Shown here: piece after piece, positions 10,959-22,110 of the stretch | Layout of the letters: every line of letters begins with the position of its first letter | Position numbering within the stretch: position 1 is the stretch's first letter | The notes under the pieces: model-generated | Told to the model about the DNA's origin: nothing | The model's database searches: none | The model's input: the letters and a program-made list of their open reading frames with translations, nothing else | Source: Heterobilharzia americana | Lineage: Eukaryota > Platyhelminthes > Trematoda > Strigeidida > Schistosomatidae | NCBI GenBank assembly: GCA_944470555.2 | Contig: OX104134.1 | Location: 50,016,390 to 50,080,389, forward strand | Direction: 5' to 3' | DNA length: 64,000 bases | Program-made: the position numbers and the translations under genes

Positions 10959-11110
10959 CCTTGAGCTGTTGCTCAATGGTGTACGAGGTTATCTTTCAAC
11001 CAATGGGTCATTGGTTTGAACACCACTTCAGCTAATAAGGTCCAGACAACCAGGTTGTTTCATTAGTTTGTTGCCTACTGCACGAATGTGCACAAGGTTA
11101 CTGAGTGCAT
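10959..11110 (+). mobile_element. tRNA-derived SINE, copy 2 (diverged)
   Basis: The word order matches the SINE at 3177: gagctgttgctcaatgg for the A-box region, then gggtcattggtttgaacacc for the B-box region, at the same spacing. The B box is gtttgaac instead of gttcgaac, so the promoter is damaged. The body can be followed to about 11110 and then fades. Confidence 0.5.
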
Positions 11111-11880
11111 CTCTATATACAGTTAACAACTGTATATTTGAGTGGTAGTTTCAAAGGATTTTTCGTCTTTCAGAAAGATGATGGTAGAACTACAATAATT
11201 TACGAAGTTATTTCATACTCATACACATCGGATCAGTGTTGAGATCCAGCGAGCATCCGAATGAGGTTATTTGAAAAAGTTTAACTAACAATTGGTTTCT
11301 TTTTATCAAAAAGGAGTGTCTGTATACTAACGTTGTCATATCTTTTGTAAACACTTGGTTGCTTCTACTATTTTCATGTATAGGGGATGCTCTTACCGTA
11401 TGCACTAACACGGTGTTATAAGCAAAGTGAAGTAAAACAGTTCAACTTTTCCAAAGACTGGGTATGGAGAAGTAGATCAAGGATAAACACAATGTTTTAA
11501 AAGTCTGAATTTCATTCGTTATGAGAGTTATTATTTCATATGATGGCTATAAAAACATCACAAGTGGTATACTGAACATCATCTCTGCGATGAACACAGG
11601 AAATCCATCGTATATAAAACCACATAGAAGCTATTCAAAATATTGACTGCCTTCGACAATTTTTTAAAAATTGTTTGCTATTTCTGACATTGTTTCACCT
11701 TTTCACCTTATTTCACTGTAAAAATACTGTAGACAATCATAATGGACTAATTGAAATTTTTCGGCATTTGACTTCTTTGTATTTGTATTACAGATGAATT
11801 GTTGAAAGTAGTCATTTTCAGGCCGTGGCTGAAAACTTGAATATCAGGATTACATTCCTAAAAAGACAGTGTGACAAGGC
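11111..11880. other. No recognised feature
   Basis: Low-GC sequence without a supported exon or repeat. The 67-codon minus-strand open frame at 11208-11411 has no supporting signals. Confidence 0.4.
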
Positions 11881-12050
11881 TAAAGTAGATATCACATAGA
11901 CTTTGCAGTCACACAGATATTTTTCTTTTTGAGGTACCCTGCAGAAATAAGTTCTATTTGAGCAACCGGGAGGTACCAACATAGCGCACGCTTCCAACAG
12001 TAAGCAAAACCCTATTCTAAGTCTCCGTCTGTGCGTCTGCTGACTGTGAT
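11881..12050 (+). mobile_element. Family A 5' region fragment adjoining inverted-repeat arm
   Basis: The words ccgggaggtaccaac and acgcttccaacag match, in reverse complement, the 5' region of family A (compare ctggaagcatgcgggtgg near 20530 in A7). It joins the inverted-repeat arm at 12051, where similarity to the left arm ends abruptly. Confidence 0.45.
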
Positions 12051-12886
12051 TTGGATGAAGCAGAGGTGAGTTCCACAAAAGCTGTCAGTTTCTCTACATA
12101 AAGCAAAATATTCATACATCTGCAAGCGACTTTAACGCTCAGGTGGGTACACTAATTTTATCGGAAAGGTATCTAGATGGTATCTCATGCCGATGGACTG
12201 ACGATGGTGATCGTTTCTTACAATTTTGTTTTGGTAGTCACTTAGTCCGGGCCAGCACTAACTTCACATGTAACGAGGGACAGTCTTACCAGGCATCCGT
12301 CGATCTCAAACGAACAATGAACACAAATTAATGATATTGCCATTAGTCATGATAGAAGAGGATTGCTGCTGTTTCTGAAGTATCGGCTTGGACACCAGTC
12401 ATGTTAGATGAAGGCATTCAAAAAATGTCTCACGAAGGCCTGGAGCGAAATCCGGAGCATGTTTGACATGCGTTTGCTTCCGTTAAATTCAAGATGATCT
12501 TCAGGACTGGTGGTCTGGAATTATTCCCAGTTTAAGAACAAGGAATCAAGTTGTAGAATGTATTGACTACTTTACCCACTTTAAGAGTGACATCAACTGC
12601 TGACGAAGTCTCAGCGCAGATATGAAAGCCTTGTTTTGCAGTTGCCAACTTGTGTCATCTCCAGAGCCAGCCATATGTCCGAACATATATTAAAGGACTA
12701 GTATACTGAGTTGTATTCTACTGTGTCCAGATGGTAGAATCATACTTCTACTTCAGGTATATAAATACTCTGCCTCTTGGCAGTGCCTTCACCTATCTGG
12801 GAGGTTTTCTCTGCGTACTCTGAGTGTACTAAGGATTCTCCTGTGATGAGATCAATCTCTGTAAAATCAAACGGTGAGAGGGCACC
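12051..12886. repeat. Right arm of the 840-bp inverted repeat
   Basis: Reverse complement of 5845-6685, almost identical. Here the plus strand carries endonuclease-region sequence, then RT thumb (block RNQVVECIDYFTHF near 12540). From about 12740 to 12886 the minus strand carries the RT palm piece. Small differences from the left arm include one-base indels near 12478 and 12505, so neither arm has an intact frame. Sequence outside the arm differs from that outside the left arm on both sides. Confidence 0.85.
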
Positions 12887-13590
12887 TCCATAAGAACGTC
12901 TTTGATAAAGTCGATTGAAGATAGACGGCATCCTGATATACACAGGTAACCATATGCTCTAGCACTCCCTCAGGTAATTGACCACAGAGCTTTCAACAGA
13001 CTTACCCTACCTGGTATATGGAAGACACTGTCATAAAACCTATCTGTCTTGATGTGCGGCTGTGAGGAGTAATCGTTGAAAGCACAGGGTGTGAAGAGTT
13101 TACAGGTTTTTGACCGTAGATGTCTTCGTAGCACTTCTCACACGTAGTAGAATCTGTGTGGGCAATGTCGAAGTCAGGCGAAGGGTACTAGGCTAGTCAG
13201 TTTATTAAGTTGTGATCCTTTAGTGACTGAGATGGCTTGGACATGTGTTGGGCATGATGAACTACCACCTATCTCGACGTTTAATAATAACCGAGGTTGG
13301 ATCAAACTGGAAGATGGCTCGGGGTGGCCGAACTAAGACGCTGTATCAATCCATAAATCTCTGACTGTTGGTCTTAGCTGTGTAGGGAGGTGTTAAGAGC
13401 CTGGCTGAGGTCGTCGAGAAAGTAGGAACAAATTGTTGGGGACTTTCATATCACTGTTTTTGTACCCACTTGTTCTTTTCATGCTACTTTGATGTGAGAA
13501 GACTTGATTCGATGCACTTCTATGCAGGCTTTTTCCCTGATTTTGTCTTTCTGTCTGTCTATGTCGTATATATCTCACACAGGTACATCG
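12887..13590 (+). pseudogene. Family A RT C-terminal region and tail, mostly plus strand
   Basis: From 12887 to about 12940 the minus-strand palm piece continues (IFNRLYQRRSYGGAL). From about 13080 the plus strand shows a degenerate C-terminal block of family A. It includes FDRRCL-type sequence near 13120, EMAW-CVGHDELPP near 13230 and a GGRTKTLYQSINL-type block near 13330. A tail follows to about 13590, where the inverted tail of the next copy starts. Stops and frameshifts are frequent. Confidence 0.6.
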
Positions 13591-15121
13591 GTTCAAGTTG
13601 CCACACTTCATAGTAGTACACAAAGTACAGGTGGATAGAAAAAGACTGATATCAAAGAAGACGAAGTTGTGTCAGAAAATAAACAATCTGAAGATAAAGA
13701 TTGGTACAGATAGTCAAGCTTTCGGAGATGGGAAGGAGTGAATCCATCTACGCCGTTGTGACTGATTTTCATCCGTGTCACCAAGAGTCATCAACCGCTG
13801 ACTCGTTTCGTTTCGAAGACCTTAACCAGCCAGTCTACAACTCCCAACACGGCTCAAGACAACAGTGAGGTATTTAATTGACTGGTCATACGTGTTAGTT
13901 CGGCCGCTCTGAACCCTCTTCCAACGTAATCCAACTTCCTCTAGCTTAGGATGTCGAGGCTGGCGGCGGCTGGCCTGCGCAGTATGTATCCAAGCCATCT
14001 CAGTCGACTAAGGTTCCCAACTCCATCAATTGACTTGCAAGCCTGTCTTGCTTATTGCCCTTTGCCTGTTCTCAACATTACTCACATGGTGATTCCACCA
14101 AACGCGTGCAATGCTGTGAAGACATCTGTGATCAAAACCCTGTAATCGCTCCATGTCTTCTACTTTTAACGGCCATGTCTCACAGCTGTACAACAGTTGA
14201 GAATGGACTGCAACGTAGTATACTCGTCCTGTGAAAGGTGGTACGACATCTCGCCAGTCGGTGTGACAGATGACGCAAGTTGGCTAGTGCCAAACTGGCC
14301 TTCTGTATCCGGGCTGAGAGGTCGTCAGTAACCATCCCGTTCAGGCTGACGCAGCTTGCTAAGCAAGTGAAGTGGTCGACACGCTCAGCGACTTCACTCT
14401 ACATCATTAAAACGGGAGTAGTTGTAGACCAGTCCTGGAGTACTATCTTACATTTGACAGGTGTCAGCGAAACGCATGCCAACCCTACTCAGGTTTCTGC
14501 TCAGCGTGTTCAAAAAACTCTGCACTTTGTCAGCGTTTCCACCCAGCAGGACAATATCGTCTGCATACTCCAAGTCAACCAGATCGGCTATAGGAAGTAG
14601 GTCAATCCTTGTGGAGTCACAGGAGTCTAAGCTTACTTTTACTATTTTTAGTTTTACTTAATGTACTACAGCAAAGTTAAGTAGGAATGGCGACAGTGGG
14701 CATCCCTGAAGGACTCCACTGGTTATCTTCAATGCTGATTACAACTCTCTATAAGCCCTTAACACTTCTGCGTGAGTTTAAGTAGAGAGTTTTGATAAGC
14801 ACTATATATTTACTCCATACTCCTTTTAGAGTCAGACACTGTCACAATACCTCACGGTCGATAAAGTCAAATAGTACCTTCACGTCAAGAAATATGGCAA
14901 TTGTCGGCTGTTCCCCAGAAGGTATGCCAATATTCCAGAACCTATCGCAGGGTGGAAATTTTATCGATAAACCCTCTTCCAGGTCTGGAACCTGCCTAGT
15001 TTTCATGACGTTCCTCTTCTTTAGCTCTAGTTAGGCGCCCGATGACTACGGATCCTAGGGTATTAGACACAGAGTTAAACTTATTTCCCTATGGTTGTCA
15101 CAGGAAGACCGCGGTCCCCAG
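13591..15121 (-). pseudogene. Family A copy A7, 3' part: RT palm to tail
   Basis: On the minus strand the tail (the gttgccacacttcat words near 13595) is followed upstream by the C-terminal block around 13950-14140. RT palm sequence follows around 14280-14620, then the PGRGFIDKISTLR block near 14950 and an SCDNHRE-type block near 15090. The reading frame is broken many times. The copy breaks off at 15121, where Gypsy 3' sequence begins, and its endonuclease part resumes beyond the Gypsy LTR at 19813. It is therefore the host of a nested insertion. Confidence 0.75.
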
Positions 15122-15429
15122 TTTCCTTTGACGTTCCGTCCAGTGCTCGTTGCACCTGGAATATAAATAAAAGTCTTTAATACCACGAAAAAGTTTTGTC
15201 AAAATGGGAATTATTTATATATGAATACATCGAAAATAAATTTTAAGCTTATTTCCCTTCTTTAAAAATGTTTTATTAAGTGATGGTAGTAAAAAATTGA
15301 CATAAAAGGGCAAAGTGTACGAGGATTTGCGCATTGCTGGTAAATAAGAAAAATGGTACCCCGAAAAAATGTTGAATTAAAAAATATGGTTGGCACATCT
15401 TATTTCACACCGGTGAGTTGAATACGACT

Positions 15430-16539
15430 TTAAGCACTCCGTGAACCTGATCGTGTTTTTGTTGCACCGGTAGGTTGTTGTAACTGTGCATTACGAAGCA
15501 CATCGTCGAGCATTTCGATAATTGGCCTATCCGCTAGTCGGTTATAGCGAGCTGAAACGTCACTTGTGATGGGGTTTCCTTCGAAATAAGCTGGTTTCAA
15601 ACGGTCGATACTAACAGTATCTTCACATCCGTTTCGCTTGACTATATAGAATTTCTCGTGTCGCTTGATCACTTTGAATGGCCCATCGTAGGGTGGTTCA
15701 AGTGGTCGACGAACGGCGTCGTGGCAAACGAACACGTGTGATGCCTTTTGTAAACTGGGGTGAACGAAGACATCAGTCATTTGCGGTCTAACCGGAGAAG
15801 GCCTTACTGAGCGCATTGCGTTTGTAAGCCTAGTCACATAAGATGTCCTGTGGGAAACATGTTTGAAAGTTGAAGGGGAGACAAATTCACCTGGCAGGCG
15901 AAGAGTGGTCCCATGGACGAGTTCTGCAGGGGTGCATCCAGCATCAACTTTCAACGCGTTAAAAAAAAAAAAAAAAAAAAAAAGCAGAGCCTCGGTCTAC
16001 TGAGGCATGCTTGCAGGTGAGAAGGAAGCTTTCGGCTGTCGATGGAAACGCTCCACCATGCCATTTGCTTGTGGGTGGTAGGCTGTTGTTCGGAACCGTG
16101 TGCAACCCAAAAGTGCAGTTGAAGCGTGAAATAATCCACACTGGAATTGGCGCCCACGGTCGGCTGTGACGTAAGATGGACATCCGAAGTTCGCAATCCA
16201 TCGTTCGACGAAAACACGAGCCACTGTTTTAGCAGTAATATCCCTGATAAGTACTGCTTCCAGCCATCGTGCGAAACGATCCACGCAAGTGAAAAGGTAA
16301 GCACACCCAATAAATTCTGGTAGGGGTCCTACAATATCCATATGGACGTTGTTGAAACGCATGTCTGTGGCTAGAAAAGAGCCTAAAGGGCTTTTCGTGT
16401 GTCTCGTGACTTTGCACTTTTGACAAGCTAAGCACGACTGAGCCCGCTCCTTAACGTCTTTGTTCATCCCAGGCCAGCAGAAACGTTGTGCGGTAAGCCT
16501 AATGGTGGCTCGTACACCTGGATGGGAGAGTTTGTGCAA
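15430..16539 (-). pseudogene. Gypsy copy 1 integrase
   Basis: The integrase would join element DNA to the genome. The HHCC finger is visible (HKLSHPG, then CLACQKC), followed by the catalytic triad in context: HMDIVGPLP, VTADRGRQF and NGMVERFHR. A C-terminal GPY/F-type block (PYDGPFKVIKR) then RLKPAYFEG close the protein. Two lesions break it: a TAG where copy 2 has the Trp of PQWTEAL (about 16000), and the 23-base A run at 15961-15983. Otherwise the frame resumes and runs to the stop near 15430. Confidence 0.85.
15961..15983 (+). other. 23-base A homopolymer replacing integrase coding sequence
   Basis: Where Gypsy copy 2 has 23 bases of mixed sequence between gcgtt and gcagagcc (about 26067-26089), copy 1 has exactly 23 A. 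Length and flanks are otherwise preserved, so the homopolymer keeps the reading frame and codes for Phe on the minus strand. Confidence 0.9.
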
Positions 16540-16605
16540 CGTATTGAAGACGTTGCGTCGACAACTCTTCGGAACTGTTGGGCGTGGTTGACCAGCAGAG
16601 ATATC

Positions 16606-17939
16606 TCACAAAATTGTATCGTTGTCTGATCCAACCGGACAAAGTCGCAGATTGAGAGTTGTGGACGACAACTCATGATGCAGCTCAAGGTCTTCCTTTT
16701 GATGCCGAACTAGTTCAATGAGATCAACGCCCTCGATACGGTTTATCGACGCTATTCGTGATAGTGCGTCGGCTACGGAGTTATTTGCTCTTGAAGTGTG
16801 GCGGATATCTGACGTGAACTGGGAAATGTAATCCAGCTGTCGTGACTCACGAGGGGAGTATTTGTCAGACGGTGAGCTGAGGGAAAAGGTTAACGGTTTG
16901 TGGTCTGTGGAAATAATGAAATCACGACCTTCCACCAAGTGTCGAAGGTGGCGTACAGAACAGTACATCGCTAGGAGTTCCCTACCAAATGTACTGTATC
17001 TTGTTTCCACGTCTTGCAGCCGCCTCGTGAAAAAGGCTAACGGTTGCCACTGGTTGTCAGTCAATTGTTGCAAAACTGCTCCAGTTGCTGAGTCAGATGC
17101 ATCAACAGCATACTCAAAGGAGCATTGGGGTAGTGATGCATTAGCATGGTTGCGTTCGAAATGGCTTCCTTGACTTTGGAAAAAGCAAGTCTAGCTACGC
17201 TGTCCAGAGCCACGAACTTCGTAGTCCCTCGAAGTAGATCTGTTAGTGGTCTCATGACAGAGGCACAGTTGGGGATAAACCTTCGGTAATAACTTACCAG
17301 GCCATTGAAAGTGCGGAGATGTTTCACAGTGGTCGGCTCTGGATAGTTTGTGATGGCCGCCACTTTATCTCTCAGTGGGCGTATACCTTTGTTGTCAATG
17401 GTAGGCCCAAGGAAGCTGAGTGATTCAACTCCTATTTCACACTTCTGTAAGTTGACTTTGATGCCATGTTTTTCAAGTCTTTCGAATGCGAGGTCTAAAT
17501 GTTTGAGGTGAGTTTCCTTATCTGGATTCGCAATGAGACAGTCATTGATGTAGACATGAGCAAAATTCAAACCACGGAAGACATCATTCATGAAGCGTTG
17601 GAATATTTGTGCTGCATTCCGAAGACTAAATGGTATGCGCAGGAATTCAAGCAAACCAAAGGGAGTTATAATGGCTGTTTTTGCGATATCTTCTGCTGCC
17701 ATAGGTAGCTGATTATACGCTTTGACCAGATCGATTTCGGAGAATATGTTCATTCCGCATAACGTCACAGTCAAGTCGCAAACATGAGGTGTCGGTGTTG
17801 TTTTGGCGTTAAGCCTTCGGTAATCACCGGTTGGACGCCAGTCGTTGCTATCCTTTTTGGAAACTATGTGCAATGGTGATGCCCCAATAACTGTTTGACG
17901 GTTTAATAATGCCCAGTTCGGGCATGTGGTCGAATTCAC
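16606..17939 (-). pseudogene. Gypsy copy 1 reverse transcriptase and RNase H
   Basis: From the N-terminus the RT shows DWRPTGDYRRLNAKT, motif A as FSEIDLVKAYNQLP, the FGLLEFLRIPFSLRNAAQ block, motif C as HVYINDCLIA and the FLGPTIDNKGIRP block. Motif C should read YxDD; the first Asp is Asn here, which would abolish catalysis. The RNase H part follows after a frameshift near 17070, with FFTRRLQDVETRYSTFGREL, STDHKPLTF and then SVADALSRI. The stretch from PR to RT is also shifted near 17900. Copy 2 has lost this entire segment. Confidence 0.85.
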
Positions 17940-18519
17940 TCTTCGCCGTTACGAGCTTATCGGGGGCTAGACGTCCAGCTTTGGATGCCATAGGTGGACC
18001 TGTGGTTGTGACGTGATGCACAACATTGCTGGTTATGCGCGGAAGAGTGTGCTTCGGTTGTTGCGACTCTGGATATTTCTCCAACAATGCCTGGTAGGAC
18101 GCGTCGCCTGATTGTTTGGTTCTAACGATGGCTGAACTCGGACCTACGTAGGTGGTGCCGCCAATAGATAACTTTGTGTTGTTATCTATCAGTCGTTGAC
18201 GGCGAGCATCTACGAGTAGATCGTAATGGTTTAGCAAATCTATGCTAATGATGGGCATAGAGACGTCAGCGGGGAGGAAAATCCAGTGGATAGGTTTACG
18301 TAAACCTAAGTTGAGGTGGGCATACGGTCACCCGAATGTCGCGATTGCCTTGCCGTTGCATGCCTGGAGATTGAAGGATGGGTCATGATGACGCTCCTTT
18401 GTGGGTGCGGGAAGAACGCTAACTTCTGCGCCGGTGTCGATGAGGTAGCGAACTTTCGTCTTTATATCGGTGAGGTAGAGCAAACGGCTGTTTCCGCCGG
18501 CTACGGTTGCCATGAACAC
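17848..18519 (-). pseudogene. Gypsy copy 1 aspartic protease and linker
   Basis: The protease active site is visible as RYLIDTGAEVSVLP (about 18440), the normal D-T/S-G motif of retroelement aspartic proteases. Downstream come MPIISIDLLNHYDLLVDAR and a conserved linker to RT. A stop follows ATFG near 18328 where copy 2 reads on (GRRYAYLNLG). The frame continues in 18258-17848 and then passes into RT through another frameshift. Confidence 0.8.
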
Positions 18520-19340
18520 GTGCCAGCGTGACCATTTCCCGAGTTTGTGTCCTTCTTAAAACTGCATGGTTTCCGACATTTTCTGCATTCGTCTCCATAA
18601 GTATTATGAAACCAGTAGCACTTTGAGTTTTCCACCCTGTTAGGTTTAGTTTCGGGACGACCACGCGAGTTGCTACGATGCGCTAAGACGCGTTTCTGTG
18701 AAGTGCTACGTGAACTAGTACTTAGAGATCGTAGCAACTCTTTAACAGAGTTGCACAGCTTCGTCACCTCTGAATCCTGGCTCTCTGGTTTGTCGGAGAC
18801 AGAATATGCGTTGGAGACGGGTCTGCTAGAAATCTCCAGTATTTCATCTGCCGAAGCTACCTGGTCATCGAGTGGGACTGACTGCAGTGTCACTAACACG
18901 GTTTGCACCGGTTGTGGTAATTTTGAGAGAAATAGTTCTCGGAAAAGGCCTTCGTCAAATGTTCATGCACCGATAACTTCTCTCATGCGTGCAAGGACTT
19001 CAGTAGCTGAGTGGCTGCCTAGCTCGATGTTACGAAGTAATTCGTCTAGGCGCTGGCAATCTGTGAGATCGCTTTTCTTCAGGAGTGCGGCTTTAAGAAG
19101 TGCATAAGGATCACTTACTTCAGGATTAAACATATGTGCTGTAACGTACCTGTTTCATTCCCGCGGTAGCGGCCGTATGACAGCAAGAAGTCGAGAATGA
19201 GGATCTGAGACGCCCTGTTCTTGAAAATCTGCCCTAACATACGGAAACCATGTTTCCGCATTGTCTGGCCAATATGGCACGAGTTGGGTAGTGTTCTTAG
19301 TCGGCTTAATAAAGATAAGCTTGGGCGTATGGTCGTACAT
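18501..19340 (-). pseudogene. Gypsy copy 1 Gag with CHCC zinc finger
   Basis: Gag starts at Met 19340 (MYDHTPKLIFIKPTKN) and shows the conserved core LVPYWPDNAETWF. It then passes through several frameshifts to a C-terminal Cys-His motif, CYWFHNTYGDECRKCRKPC. The arrangement C-x3-H-x9-C-x3-C differs from the usual CCHC knuckle and is the form reported for CsRn1-clade elements. A basic Ser/Arg-rich stretch precedes the finger. The same protein is recognisable in copy 2 at 27684-26809. Confidence 0.75.
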
Positions 19341-19449
19341 GAGAAAGAGTCTTATGTGAATATATAATGGTTATCAAAATGAGAACGATATTCAAGTATT
19401 CGATGTAACAGGCTCATCAATTCAATATATTTTATTGGTCGGGATATGT

Positions 19450-19468
19450 GATCATATCGGGCTCACCA
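19450..19468 (-). promoter_or_regulatory. tRNA-Trp-like primer binding site, Gypsy copy 1
   Basis: The plus strand reads gatcatatcgggctcacca next to the LTR. The equivalent in copy 2 differs at two positions and is nearly the 3' end of a eukaryotic tRNA-Trp with CCA. It lies one base inside the LTR, the normal position for a minus-strand DNA primer site. Confidence 0.7.
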
Positions 19469-19469
19469 A

Positions 19470-19812
19470 TTTAGGAATTGTCCTAATGCGAACCTGACAG
19501 ACGCAGAGGTCAATCACTGATTATGCAAACTTGTTATATACCCACGAATACGAGACCAAGGAAGAACACGATGGCGTAGTCGGATGGAATAGTATATTTG
19601 GAAGGTCGTACCGAGATACCGATGCGTTCCAACTAACTGGCTAGAGAGTCGAATACGAGCAATGCAACGTAAGACGACAGCGTGCCAAATGGCGAGGATG
19701 CTTGACCGGGTGCCTTCAGCTTAGCAAGTCCAGTTAAAGTATCAAGGTCAGCATCAATGTCGAAGTCGTCAAACTCTAGGCTGTTGATTTTCGGGAAGTG
19801 TGTGACGCTACA
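19470..19812 (-). repeat. 5' LTR of Gypsy copy 1 (343 bp)
   Basis: It runs from tttagg to gctaca in plus orientation and is exactly 343 bp, the same length as both LTRs of copy 2, with scattered substitutions. It contains the TATA-like word gttatataccc (about 19530) and a sense open frame of about 58 codons. There is no partner LTR on the left side of this copy. Confidence 0.9.
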
Positions 19813-21050
19813 CCTAGAAGATTCCTTTCTGACTAGTTCAGGTCATCTACTTGAGCGTTAAAATCATCTGCCACTATAACTATATCTGAGCGGTTTGCTT
19901 TCTATAGCAAAGTTAACAGCTTCTCACTGGTTTCATCCTTTGCACCATCCAAACTATATTCGGTTAATGCTTAAGCAGAGATAACGAATAGGCATTGTTT
20001 AGTCTCAGGATCCTTTCTTAGTCGTTACAGATCCATTCAGTCAAACAGCACATAGACGACTGTTTACTAGTGTCCAGTCGAGAAGCGAACTTTCTGTCCT
20101 ACATCTCATTGCTGTGCCTACACTAATGAGTCCATGAGAGCTAACCACTGGGTGTACGGATACTTATAAGGTGATTTTTGAAGATTCGCTACTATGGTCA
20201 GGTGGGGTTAATTGAATAACCACACTCGGATCCGGTACACGTATCTCAGAGACACATCATACATTCATGGCTAAAGATTACAGAGTTCTGGCAAGCGATG
20301 CTTGCTGTTTGATTTAGTATAGAGTTGGACGTTGAAAGCTCCAACACGAAATCGATAACAGAATCTTAGGATACTGGAAATGAGGTTCCGAGGACTTTGA
20401 TCTTTGGCAGTGGCTGCTGATTGAGAGGTGGAGGAAAGTGTAAGGGGCCTAATATTAGTATCAAGGGGTGAAGGCAAAGAAAGAGACAAAGTTGAGGATA
20501 TTTTATGTATGACTGGGTCTTGTGTACTACTGGAAGCATGCGGGTGGTTGACGTTTCCCATCTCCCCACATCGTAGAAGGTTATTTCTTCTAAAGGTATC
20601 TGAAAGAGGAAAATATTTGCTTGACAGCAGAGCCCAGGGAGCCTCTGCTTGAGGCTAGGCGCAGACGACCTTTTGGTATGTTTGAAATTATAGTATTTTG
20701 CTTTTGAATTCAACCATGAACAGTTGTTGCAAATGTCAGCCACGAGGATGACAGTGTGCTGTTTTTGGGGCTGACCTTTTCTAACCTCCCTCCTCATAGG
20801 GAAGGCAGCTTTGGCCTGCCGCTTCTAGTCGTCCATGGGAAACACGTTACAGCTGTCACACACCTGTATAGTCAGCAGTATGACTTCCCCCTTAGACGCC
20901 CATCATAGAGTAGCAATTCACTCTATAGGGGTTACTGCCTTCTGCCTAGTCACTAACCTACAGACCTTTCTGGTATGGTAGGACCTAGAAGGAGCGAGCC
21001 TCCCACTAGAGTAGCTCGTTGGGTCATTGTGACATACAAGCCCAACCACT
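19813..21050 (-). pseudogene. Family A copy A7, 5' part: endonuclease and 5' region
   Basis: Just beyond the Gypsy LTR the minus strand reads DIVIVADDFNAQVDDLN, the GDFNAQ-type motif of AP-like endonucleases, followed upstream by other endonuclease remnants to about 20110. Between 20270 and 20850 lie broken frames with blocks such as GRWETSTTRMLPVV that recur at 7095-7290. The copy can be followed to about 21050. Between this endonuclease piece and the RT piece ending at 15121, about 1 kb of the expected family A sequence is missing, so the nested insertion went together with a deletion. Confidence 0.65.
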
Positions 21051-21639
21051 ACGTCAAGGTAACAGCTATTGATCGGGCCATAGGGATGATAAAGATAAGG
21101 ATTTTTTCGGATTTCTGAACAAATTCCAAAGAATTTGCGTCTTTTCGTGCACCCGTTTTAAATGACTCAATCGCTCGGTATTCACTTGGTGCTCGACATA
21201 ATGTCAATGTGTCAAATCCTTTTGTAATGATCAATAAACTAGTCGAAATTATTATCTTTCTATCTGCCGAAGCAGTAACAGTTAACAGACTCGAACCTAA
21301 TCTTCATGTTCCAAAAGATGCAATTGTCAAAACCCCTCTGATTTAGTAGTTTTGACCTTCAGGATTTGTAATTACACAACTTCATATCCTCTAGTTTTTC
21401 ATTTTCTATCTGTCTAAAAAGCCTCTTGTTTTCTGAGTTCTATTAGTTGTATTACTTAGTGGAACGGGATTCTGTTGCCTTGCTGTTGCGCTTCCGCAAT
21501 CAAAGGTGTTATTTTCCTTTGGCCAATTGTAGAGTTTCGATCTTCCTAAAATCTCAACGTCTGATATTTCCCGTATTATTTCCTTCTAATAAGTAGTCTT
21601 TGAGTGGCCTTAATAACATCCAGTTCCACCATGTACCGG
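21051..21639. other. No recognised feature
   Basis: AT-rich sequence between the family A 5' end and the Penelope-like element. A 61-codon minus-strand open frame at 21049-21234 has no supporting motif. Confidence 0.35.
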
Positions 21640-22110
21640 ATAAAATTCATTAATTGTGTATGTTTTCTCCAGTGCGTGACATGAAGCATTTAAAAATAAC
21701 TTGTCGAAGAAACTGATTAAGGCAAAGTCAAATGACGTGAAATTGAATCCAGTTGAAACTGAAGGAATTTCTCTAGAATTCAAGTTTCATGTCCTTACTA
21801 AGGCTACAAGCAGAATTGATACAGAAGCTCAGTTCAAGAATTTATTTAGCTAACTGATAGGTTTGCATCTGATGTATGGCACCGGAAAGAGCTGGTTGAG
21901 ATCTAACTTGGGTGACAATACAAACTGTACTTTTTTCACTCATCCCGAAATCAAAAAAATTCTGTCCAATGAGCACTAGAAAACTTCAAGAAAAATGACA
22001 ATATGGTGATATTACTACCAAGTAAATGCTGAAGTGTGGCAATGATGAACAGAGAAGGTTAAATCATGATGGTAAATCCAATTCTCAACTACCGTTTAAA
22101 GTTCATCCCC
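21640..22110 (+). pseudogene. Penelope-like element, N-terminal part of RT
   Basis: Plus-strand fragments read NVKL-like sequence, then KNDNMVILLPSKC, a stop, and SVAMMNREG. This resembles the conserved start of Penelope-like RTs (consensus around IVILPADKG followed by V-V-M). Stops and frameshifts are present. It precedes the RT palm and nuclease at 23480-24300 on the same strand, separated by about 1.4 kb that does not look like the missing middle. Confidence 0.5.

Larger units (their letters stand above)
15122..19812 (-). mobile_element. Gypsy LTR retrotransposon copy 1, CsRn1-like, 3' LTR missing
   Basis: This is a minus-strand element with the order 5' LTR (19470-19812), primer site, Gag, protease, RT, RNase H, integrase and 3' UTR. 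It matches Gypsy copy 2 along all shared parts. Its 3' end stops at 15122, which corresponds to 25246 in copy 2. About 214 bp of 3' UTR and the whole 3' LTR are therefore absent, and sequence of the host family A copy abuts directly. The CHCC Gag finger and tRNA-Trp-like primer site are features reported for the CsRn1 clade of trematode Gypsy elements. Frameshifts and stops separate the domains, so the copy is inactive. Confidence 0.9.

Noticed and set aside
15951..16310. Open frames with long Phe runs over the integrase
   Set aside because: They exist only because of the 23-base A run and are out of frame with the integrase.
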